Below are positions 56,473 through 64,000 of a stretch of DNA of 64,000 nucleotides, in pieces. Within the stretch, counting starts at the first letter, position 1. Every line of letters starts with the position of its first letter. This DNA comes from Symsagittifera roscoffensis (Eukaryota > Xenacoelomorpha > Acoela > Convolutidae): NCBI RefSeq assembly GCF_963678635.1, contig NC_087068.1, positions 29,452,318 to 29,516,317 of the forward strand, read 5' to 3'. Under the pieces are notes generated by a model. The model was not told the DNA's origin. It saw nothing but the letters and a program-made list of their open reading frames with translations, and did no database searches. A program made the position numbers and the translations under genes.

Positions 56473-57663
56473 AGCAGATCTGGGATTTTCTTGAGGAGCA
56501 GCTGGAAGTGGCCGAGAAGAGGGAAATGACGGTTGGCAGGTTCGTCACAGCAGCCAACGAAGTCACGATTGGAGGATTCTGGAGGGAGCACGCAAGGGGT
56601 GAGCTGAGGACGAGGAGGGATCACGAGATTCTTGAGTTCTTGGGTCCTTGTTGGGGGAAAGGAGTTCCTGACTGGAGTGTACAGCGCGAAAGAGACCATC
56701 TTTGGAGCCTTCATACAAGAAATATTGAATATGCCCATCAGTGTGTTGCTAGCACTGTACCTGGTTTACCCAAGGTACCTGTTCAATATGGGCCCAGCAT
56801 ACATGTTCAGTTGGGGCGTGGACACACTCCGGATTGACGGGTACTTGACATTGGTGCTTCTAACCCACGGGGAACTGGTGTCATTTCACCGACTGATGAA
56901 ATACGGAGAGCCTCTGTCGATGGGAAGAACACACTCGAGCATTGACACCTATTCGTATAAGTGTGCTGCCGGACTAAAGACGCTGCTGGTGCAAAACCTA
57001 CTGATGCAAAACCGGCACCTGACTGGTGAAGAAAAGAGCCCGAAGACAAGAGATGAGTGGAGGAAAGTGAAAGGAGGCATGCCTCTGTTGACGGACCTAT
57101 GCCTGGCCATGAGATCGGACCCCATGGGGATGATCCGGGGGCTAGAGGAGGTCGTAACCTGTATCTATGGACCGGCCGTCACGTTCGCGTTTCCAGATCT
57201 TCTGGTGACAGCTTATCGATACTCAGTGACCCACTTGAGCCTCATAAGCATATTAGATGGGACGACACTCAATTGGTGTCAGCAGGAGGTGCTAAGGGCA
57301 CAGATGAGCAATACGGTGCCCTTCGGAAAGGTGAAGGATCCGGAGTTGGTGGTATACAGTTTTCGAGGACAACTGCAGTGCAGGATGGGAGGCAAGCGCG
57401 AAGGCCCCATCGAAACCTATCCCAAGTTCTGGAACCTAAATCCCCTGACCGCAAATGGACAAGAGATCTTGAGAATTCCCGCATTGAAGAAAAGCTTCGA
57501 GCTGGTGAAAAGGGAGCTAGAGGCGATATTGGAGAAGGAAGTCCTGCCGGCAAGCATTCCAGAATTTCCAACAGTAAGGAGAATGACCCTGGGGATGAGC
57601 CAAGAAAATGAGAGGGTCGATGCCCCCGAAATTCGAGGTACGAGATGCCTTGAGAACACTTGA
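56461..57663 (+). pseudogene. Accessory ORF3, part 4: unrecognised C-terminal region
   Basis: The frame 56403-56837 carries the coding from about 56470 (KQIWDFLEEQLEVAEKREMT). A compensating indel near 56655 returns it to the frame 56632-57663: ETIFGAFIQEILNMPISVLL, YKCAAGLKTLLVQNLLMQNR, SLISILDGTTLNWCQQEVL. One moderately hydrophobic stretch (about 56732-56780) is too mixed for a confident membrane segment. No signal peptide, cleavage site or fusion peptide is visible, so I do not call it an envelope. No family recognised. Confidence 0.6.
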
Positions 57664-58669
57664 GCGGGGAGGTCTAGAGAACAAGTTGTCGGTGTGGGAC
57701 GATGGCAGGATGATCGTGAATGAAGGACATATCGCACTGAAAGGAGACGAGATGGTGTTTGCCACAAGGAAATACCGGGCACCTTACGGACTAGAGCAGG
57801 TGGAAATGAGACAGGAGGGAAAGGAGCTGGATGCAGCAGGCCCATTGTATGTGGCTCTGACAGAGTATAAGAAAACGGGTCCAGCGACACCATCACCCCT
57901 ATCAGTGGACACCCCTGGGGATAAAAGAAGTGGTCCCGTAGAAGATCGATTCAGGAGGATTCTTGAGAGAAGAGAAGCAGAATCGGGAGAGGAGAGCATG
58001 GATGAGACTCTCAGTGAGGCAGGAGAAGATATGGAGGTGGGAAACACACCGGAGCAGAAGCCATCGGAGGAAGAGTTCACCACGCAAGAACTGTTGAAAG
58101 ATCTGAGTGGAGAAAATTGGGCAGACACCCCCACGCCACCTCTGACCTCATCTCCCCGCAAGAATCTAGACTTGCCACTGACGAGTGAGAATCCCAACAT
58201 GGGAATGATCTTCCTGAAGGCGGAGAGAAGGGAGAAGAACACCTTCGAGGGAAACAGGGATGCCTTCCTAGGCACTCTGGATGAGGATGCTTGGCGAAAA
58301 TTCTTGAGTGATTTTAATCGAGAAGGGGAGGACGACACCACATTGAACGATTTTACGGAGGAGCTGTGGGACAAGGTGGTGAAATTTGGAGAACCTGTCC
58401 TGATGGGGACAGGTCTGGAGGAGAAAGCTAGAGGAGAGCTGCTGAGCAAGATGGTCGAGTTGAGGAAGGCATCACGAAAGACCAAAGAAGACAAATGTAA
58501 AGACAGCTCTACTCTGAAACAAAAACCTGACAATAAAATAATTGAACATGTAAGGGGGGATAAGGTCGGAACTAGAAATATAATTAAAAGTACTAATATC
58601 CTTAAGGCTCGAGCAGGGGGAGGCAAGAGTTGGAAGGGTTGGATGGAGACAAGGAAGTCGAATCAGTGA
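57608..58669 (+). pseudogene. Accessory ORF4, part 1: acidic protein, unrecognised
   Basis: A 353-codon frame starting 56 bases before the end of ORF3, in a different register, so either a genuine overlap or another frameshift. The first 80 residues look folded (KLSVWDDGRMIVNEGHIALK). Then comes a strongly acidic disordered stretch (AESGEESMDETLSEAGEDME), a helical domain (FLGTLDEDAWRKFLSDFNRE) and a lysine-rich end. The stretch 58490-58610 is locally AT-rich compared with its surroundings. No known domain. Confidence 0.55.
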
Positions 58670-59064
58670 TGATAACGACAACGCCCCCGAGTAAAGACGT
58701 GAGGTCTCGCAAGAGGAAGAGAGACGTGGAGGGATTGGGCAATCCTTCAGCGGATGCTGTTTCGGAGAGGAACTTGAGAGAGACAGCCCCCATGGTTTTG
58801 GCACGATGGAAGACAGCAGCCTAGCTACGAGCCGAGGAAACTGCTCGACGTAGAAAAAGAGATGGAGATCCCCACCAGCTCAACAACGGAAGAAGACTTC
58901 AAACCTCAGAGGATAAAAATGAAGCGAGGTTCGACGAGCGGGCAGACCTGGGAAGTGGACGTCGGCTAAGAATGGGTCTCAAGTGAACACCAGGCTACTG
59001 GGAAGCAAGTGACAAGCGATCCTCTTAGAAGAATAAAACGAGGAACACCTCCCGACCGTGGTGG
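58630..59064 (+). pseudogene. Accessory ORF4, part 2: basic segment
   Basis: Frame change, then a lysine/arginine-rich run (SKDVRSRKRKRDVEGLGNPS), possibly a nuclear-localisation-like sequence, ending at TAG 58822. Past it the reading is unclear to 59064. Confidence 0.4.
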
Positions 59065-60154
59065 GTGGCCCTGGAAACATTGCAGGAATTGGAAGACTGC
59101 CTGAAGAAGCTCGACAGTGGAGTGTCATGCAAACGACGCAACTCGGCTACCCAGCAGAAGGCTGGTATCAATAAATTGGAATTGGGGAGCCAACTGAAGA
59201 GAATTTGGCAGAACTTGTTAAAGGATCATTTTGAAGAAGCGATGAGAACATCCTCATCAGCATCGCCATTGATGGCGAATCCCTTTATTAGGACCGCAGG
59301 ACAACTGATGTTTGCGTGGAGCCTGTTGGGGATAGAGTTAGAGACACTGACTTCGTACGACAAGTTGAAGTTGGAGGCAAGAATCTAGAGGTATATCGAA
59401 TGCTGATCAGCACGTTGCTAGGGACAACTCAGGCTTGAGTCTGGCAACGAGGAAAGATGCTACCTGTTTCTTGAGATGGACAATGTCGATGATGACTGAC
59501 AGTACCATCCTAGCATGTCACCAGAGAGCAATTGGAAGCAAGACGCTGGAAAGGAGAGTCTCCACAGTCATCTTGAATTTGTACCAGAGTACTGGGATAG
59601 AAAAGGAGGATGGTTCTAGGCAATCTCTAGAGAGCCACAGGAAGTTAGATGAGATACGGAGATTTTACAGCAAGAAGTTTGAGGAGAAACACGACGTTCA
59701 CCGTAACTTGGCTTCGTCAGGAGAGTACTTGAAACCCAACAAATAGGGAGAGTACCAGTATGTGTCTGGAGTGATGGGGATGGCATACAACCCTTTCCTG
59801 GACTTAGAAGCTGGAGGTGCCCACAGAAACTATGAGGTGGCGGAGCTGCTGAAGTTCTGGACAGAGAAGATAATAGAGATAGACACTGTGGAGAGGGAGA
59901 GACCTAGCCTAGGTTTGATTCTCGAGAGAACACCGGAAGTAATAAGTGTGCCACGCTCAAGTAAAAGAGTAGAACTAAAAATGGGTAACGGGAACGGCAT
60001 GTTGACCACGAATCTGGGAGCGGTGTGGAAATTGCTCAGGCCCTCCTGGGGTCCACATCCCCATGCGAGCCTGATCGAGGAAGTCACTGAGCGAGTGAGA
60101 TTAGCGCCGACAGAGGATGAAGATTTGGCGACCTTGAGTAAGTACATCGACTGA
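59065..60154 (+). pseudogene. Accessory ORF4, part 3: helical region in three broken frames
   Basis: Frames 59065-59388, 59435-59746 and 59762-60154 (the last two in the same register, separated by TAG at 59744) read as helical, mixed-charge protein: LKRIWQNLLKDHFEEAMRTS; FLRWTMSMMTDSTILACHQR; EVAELLKFWTEKIIEIDTVE. Codon use and composition match the flanking ORFs, which supports coding. No family recognised. Confidence 0.5.
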
Positions 60155-60165
60155 TCCTGCCTCAT

Positions 60166-61332
60166 ATGAAGGAGTCAAGTGAGATGACGAGTGGAACAGG
60201 GTCGGTAAAGAAGATGGGGCCGGGCAGTTGTCTTGACTCGACGTGTGGGAATGGCGAGCACACCTGTGATGGACGATCATGCGTCAGGATACAGTCTTTC
60301 CAGAAAGAAGACCTAGTCAGCTGGTTTGAAGACATTACCGAAAGGGAGAAAAGTGAGATACAGATAGTGGCTGAGTGTTACGCGAGTACCACTGTGAACC
60401 TAGCAACAACTCTGGGATTCTTCTCAAGAATGTGTAGTCTCCAGTCACTGGAGAGGCTAGAGTCAGAACACCACTTGGTGACCGCGTTGAGCGTGGAGTC
60501 ATGGCCCGGAGTGTTGCAAGTGACCCAGAAACACATCAAGAGTTGGAAGGTTGGACTCGAAGCGGAGATGGGATTTCCCATGAGCGAAGCCTATGGTCTG
60601 CCTCTAAATGCGAAGTCCCTGGTGGGGTCAGTGATGGCCAACCTTTGTGGCAGCCACTATCCATTACACATGGCGATGGTAGAAGTGTCCAGCCAGAGGG
60701 TATTGATAGACAAAGCCTTCTCAGTGCCCAAATGTGTAAGACTGGCTCGGATGTCACATCATTCACACAAGCTGTTGAGGAAGATCCGAGGAACGGTGCC
60801 GAAAGAACAAAGGGACGACTTGAGTGAAAACTGGGGCGAAGAACTTCTAGGCTTGGAGAGCGAAAATACAAGTGATCATGAGAGACAAAACGTGATTGGG
60901 AAACCCATGGTAGGTGCTCCAAGCTTGGAAGAAGTCGACGTGATACACGAGAAAATGATGGTACTTGAGCCTCTCCTAGAAGCCTCGGGAGAACGCAATC
61001 TTAGGAGCATCGACCTCACACACGGGGATTGTCCATGCCACTGTCTGGCGCAGACAGTGTGGTACCCAGACCACGCCAATCTCTGCCTGATCTGGGATGT
61101 GGAAGAAATCTGGTCATTGGGACTACCCGAGCATCAACAAAAAGTGACCATCTTGGTGGTGAGCACAATGCTGGCTCTACGAGGGATGGAAGAAAACATA
61201 GCAAAGTATCGGGAATCGAAGACGCCAACAGCAGAGTCGATTCACGCGATAGATTACAGCAGGAGACTTGAGTTGTTCGAGACCGCATCCAAGGTATTCG
61301 CCATACCAATGGAAGTCAGACACATGTGGTGA
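60166..61332 (+). pseudogene. Accessory ORF4, part 4: long open frame, unrecognised
   Basis: 388 codons without a stop. A cysteine cluster near the start (CLDSTCGNGEHTCDGRSC), then a folded-looking region (EKSEIQIVAECYASTTVNLA; ESWPGVLQVTQKHIKSWKVG; NLCGSHYPLHMAMVEVSSQR) and a second one with GDCPCHCLAQTVW and QKVTILVVSTMLALRGMEEN. The Cys and His content suggests possible metal binding. Nothing matches a family I can name. It ends in a frame overlap with the next piece. Confidence 0.6.
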
Positions 61333-61775
61333 CATCATGTTAACATCCTGGTTATATGTGGTGACGAAGGATCACATGAGGAAACATCAAAAGGAATATC
61401 GACAATTCCAGGCCGAGATAGGACTAGATACCTTCAAGAGACCTCTGCTGACCCATCGAAATGCGATCACGACGGGGTGGAAAAGAGTGGGTAGAGAATC
61501 CAGAGACAACACTAGAGCGAGGGAGTCGATACTGGAGGAGGACCTGGCGAAGAATGTAAGCCTGAGTCTGTTTGAACCGGGAGTCAAAGGTGAAGAGCTT
61601 ACCGAATCAAGCGAAGAGATTGCAAGAGCAAAGGGAGTGGATGCGATCCTATGAACAGCTGAAGGCTTGGGAGGAGATTGTGATCAGCTCCGATGACGAA
61701 GAGGCACTATTGAAACAGATCACAGTGTCAAATATATCTGGGTCGGGTGCCTCGAGGGCGAAGAACACGAGGTGA
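61268..61775 (+). pseudogene. Accessory ORF4, part 5: C-terminal helical tail
   Basis: Frame 61268-61654 takes over after 61320 (WLYVVTKDHMRKHQKEYRQF). A frame change near 61620 then leads to EQREWMRSYEQLKAWEEIVI and an acidic SSDDEEALLKQ end, with a stop at 61773. This is the last coding evidence before the 3' UTR. Confidence 0.5.
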
Positions 61776-62213
61776 GCCTGTGGCTCAAAAGGAAAATTCT
61801 AGAGTCTTGAGTCTTGAGAGGGAGGGGGCTCGAGGGTGAACTCGGATGAAATCTGAGTTCACGAAAAAGAAATTTTAACAAATGAGATATCGTTATTAAT
61901 ATGCTAGATCTATTATATGAATCAAAATGCTGCATGACAATTTCCTGATTGAAATAGGACGAAAGAAAATTTAAATTACCAGCTTAAAAAGCGAGAATTC
62001 ATAGGTGCAGGTGTGTGCAGATTTTGATTGCTGTTTAGCGATAGTGTGAAAATTTTATATGGTTGTGAATTTTGGAAGGTAGATAAACTTGAGTCTGCTG
62101 CAAACTTCTGTAAATGACCACTGGCACTGTATCTTGAGTGACGCTCGGGCTTTTGGGGATTCACTGACAGAGACAGCACGCGATGAGGACATCGATCTTG
62201 AGTCCGGGGAGTA
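61776..62213 (+). other. 3' untranslated region and weak polypurine tract of the LTR element
   Basis: Non-coding, AT-rich in the middle. It contains GAGTCTTGAGTCTTGAGAGG at about 61802. Just before the 3' LTR, CCGGGGAGTA (62204-62213) is the only purine-rich run and the best polypurine-tract candidate, though short. Confidence 0.5.
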
Positions 62214-63096
62214 TGTGCCAGTCGGTCATATCTGGAAAATTGACCTTGAGGGACACAAAAATACGTAATTTTGGGGTGAAGTTTTAATTTTCAAAATTTC
62301 GAATGGAGCTTGTCATGCTCAGTTTTCTCGCACCAACTGAAAACACAAAGTGAAAAATCAGAACGATCGAATTTACAATTGCGGGAAAATACTTAAGAAA
62401 ACAGCAGGAAATTGCTATTCGCAATTTCCAGATACAAAGTAAGACACGAGTAGAGCTGTCTTATCCCGAAATAGGAGGAGAGATAGTAAAAAGAAGAGAG
62501 AACAACTATTCGAAACGAACCAGAGTGAACCTTCAATGGAAAGGTGGACAGCTTAAGTGTCCCAATGGTTCATACAAACTCCAATTCTAGAGTCAGAACT
62601 TACTTCTGTTATCAAAACTGATCAGTATTAAACTTATCTAGTTATATTATCTAATTCTTGAGTTGCTTATCAATCTAATTACTCCTTGTACTCGAGTGCA
62701 TCAACATGTGAGTACCTAATTTAATTTTCTCGAGTGTGTTTTATGATTGTTATGTTGAGATAAGGCGAGTTTTAGGTTGATCCATCTGAAATGGATCAAA
62801 GTTCCACTGTCCAATAAAAAGTAACTTAACGAATTGTTCCGACCCTGTTCGTTCGTGTATTTTGGGTATTTTGAGACCTAAGTATGGGGACGTTCTTGTT
62901 TTCTTGAAGGGGGATTTTTTGGTAGTAGCCTTTAATCTGTAACGGGTTCTAGTCTCATGTAGCAAGCGAACCGAATTGGCTCCGACCGTTTTGAGGTAGA
63001 AAAACACAAGAGATAGTGTCCCTGACTCTTGAGCCAATGGTTATAGGGCCTATTTTTCTTAAGCCTCATATGTGACCGAAGTAGGCGACTGTTACA
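62214..63096 (+). repeat. 3' LTR
   Basis: 883 bp with the same TGTGCCAG and GTTACA ends as the 5' LTR. Candidate poly(A) signal AATAAA at 62813-62818. Relative to the 5' LTR it has scattered substitutions and an 8-bp deletion where the 5' LTR reads TTTTAACGGCG. Confidence 0.95.
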
Positions 63097-63099
63097 GGG
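63097..63099. repeat. Right GGG flank of the LTR element
   Basis: Second copy of the 3-bp duplication, continuing as GGGATGCAACCC, which rejoins the Penelope-like sequence interrupted at 43103. Confidence 0.7.
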
Positions 63100-63557
63100 A
63101 TGCAACCCGCGACGACCAACTTTCCGCATATTGGTTATCCAACCACTGCTGACGGTTGATTTTCATGGCTTAATCATATTCTTCCCATGTTGACATACTG
63201 CGGAAAACCCGGTGAACAGTTCCTTCAATCACACTTCTCTTGTACTGAAGGGGGCGCAGCTTCTAAAATTGAGTATGGTACCTGTATCTGTTGGTTTTTG
63301 ATACCACCCACAGCTAATTTTCCTGCTTTTGTCAATACTAATTTGTAAATCCAAAAATGCCAAAGTTCCGTTTGTGTTTGGTGTCTCAATTGTGAACTGT
63401 AAATTTGGATGTAGTAGGTTTGCAGCCCGTAGCACTTTTTCAGGATCACCCTTCACTGTTCTCACTTTATCATCAACGTAACGGAGAAACAATTTAGATT
63501 GTTGCCCTGACTTATTTTTCTCCCTTATTGTGATGCATTTTCTGCAGTACCAGACGT
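63100..63557 (-). mobile_element. Penelope-like element copy 2, 5'-truncated RT part
   Basis: The minus-strand reading from 63557 begins inside the RT, at the position equal to 36824 in copy 1: VWYCRKC (end of the PHD finger), then LFLRYVDDKVRTVKGDPEKV, HPNLQFTIETPNTNGTLAFL and a K-P-T-D-T-G-T-I-LNFRS block. The YVDD catalytic pair is intact. Everything upstream is missing, so the copy is 5'-truncated, as expected from incomplete target-primed reverse transcription. A frameshift near 63310 breaks it. Confidence 0.85.
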
Positions 63558-63562
63558 ATTGT
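63558..63562. repeat. Right GTATT target duplication of Penelope-like copy 2
   Basis: Matches 42206-42210. The LINE-like reading frame resumes here. Confidence 0.75.
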
Positions 63563-64000
63563 TTTAAAATACGGATGGCAACCAACCAAAACCCAATTCA
63601 CATGTGCATGTGGTGCTGATTTTAACTTGACACATGCGCTTCACTGTGCAAAGGGTGGTTACACACACATAAGAAACAATGAAATTGGAGACACATTCGC
63701 CAACCTCATGAACGAGGTTTGTCATGATGTCGAGATTGAGCCGAAATTTCAGCCGTTGCAAGGCGAAAGCTTTGTCAACAATTCAACTACAACTGAAGAT
63801 GAGGCACGACTTGACATTAAGGCAAACGGACTCTGGGGTTCACGATTCAGCCGCGCTTTCTTTGATGTGAAAATTTTCAACCCCCATGCCAAAACTTCGC
63901 GAAAACTGCATAGAATGCATACAAATACCACGAAACGCTGAAGAACTCCAAATATCAGCAAAGAATTTTAAACGTAGAGCAGAGTAGCTTCTGCCCGCTA
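63563..64000 (+). pseudogene. LINE-like element, 3' continuation of the interrupted ORF
   Basis: Resumes with VLKYGWQPTKTQFTCACGAD, then THALHCAKGGYTHIRNNEIG and FFDVKIFNPHAKTSRK. A C-x-C-G...H-x-L-x-C block followed by G-G-Y-x-x-I-R-N-N-E suggests a zinc-binding C-terminal domain of this element family. The reading is open to 63939 and then runs through a frame change to the end of the window. Confidence 0.78.

Larger units (their letters stand above)
43104..63096 (+). mobile_element. Giant (19,993-bp) Ty3/gypsy-type LTR retrotransposon with macro and SGNH modules
   Basis: It is bounded by direct repeats of 894 and 883 bp that start TGTGCCAG and end GTTACA, giving the TGT...ACA termini usual for LTRs. 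Internal order: leader, Gag with zinc knuckles, protease, RT, RNase H, integrase, macro-like domain, AT-rich spacer, a long frame with a coiled coil and SGNH hydrolase domains, a second long unrecognised frame, and a 3' UTR. Integrase after RNase H places it in Ty3/gypsy. By eye the LTRs differ at about 25-30 positions plus a few indels (about 3%). At least a dozen stops and several frameshifts make this copy defective. It sits inside Penelope-like copy 2. Confidence 0.93.

Noticed and set aside
56732-56780. Hydrophobic stretch in ORF3 as a possible envelope transmembrane helix
   Set aside because: Interrupted by charged and proline residues, with no signal peptide, furin-like site or fusion peptide nearby.
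1-64000. CRISPR arrays, rRNA or tRNA genes
   Set aside because: No regularly spaced short repeats, no tRNA cloverleaf with correct arms and no rRNA-like sequence were found.

Overview
This is a window of animal nuclear DNA, most likely from an invertebrate. It is AT-rich, with very few host exons and a heavy load of decayed transposable elements. Nothing bacterial is visible: there are no operons, no ribosome-binding sites and no phage modules. The species cannot be fixed from the sequence. Some splice acceptors of TTTTCAG type would suit a nematode, but this is not decisive.

Layout. The first 43 kb is mostly AT-rich non-coding DNA. It holds a perfect hAT-type MITE with an 8-bp target duplication (572-929), two candidate exons around a 200-bp assembly gap (1629-1747, 2785-2928), a 0.5-kb repeat family in tandem (3.1-5.3 kb) and again inverted (9.5-10.1 kb), a broken FLYWCH/MULE transposase on the minus strand (about 5.6-6.2 kb), and the one convincing host gene, a 389-codon ORF with a ubiquitin-interacting-like motif (10506-11675). 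A badly decayed Ty3/gypsy element with an internal duplication fills 17.4-24.7 kb. Low-copy tandem repeats follow at 26.8-27.8 kb. A megasatellite of about 1.1-1.4 kb units spans 28.9-35.3 kb, and a young repeat-unique-repeat element (33488-34787) sits inside it.

The right half is a three-level nest of retroelements. The outer layer is a LINE-like element encoding an SGNH-esterase-like domain, a PHD finger and a reverse transcriptase (about 39.3-42.2 kb, resuming at 63563 and running off the window). It is split by a 5'-truncated Penelope-like element on the minus strand (42211-43103 plus 63100-63557) flanked by GTATT on both sides. That element is in turn split by a 19,993-bp LTR retrotransposon (43104-63096) flanked by GGG. 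A second, longer Penelope-like copy lies on the plus strand at about 36.0-38.2 kb.

The 20-kb LTR retrotransposon is the main discovery candidate. After a normal Ty3/gypsy order (Gag with two zinc knuckles, aspartic protease, RT, RNase H, integrase) the Pol frame continues into a macro-domain-like module. An AT-rich spacer follows, then about 8.6 kb of extra coding sequence: a coiled coil plus SGNH hydrolase with its GDS, GTND and DGIH blocks, a second SGNH-like region, and a further decayed reading frame with no recognisable family. No envelope features are visible. The two LTRs differ by roughly 3%, and the many stops and frameshifts fit simple decay since insertion. A CTTGAG hexamer is strikingly over-represented along the whole element, and its leader carries three tandem hairpin-forming repeats.
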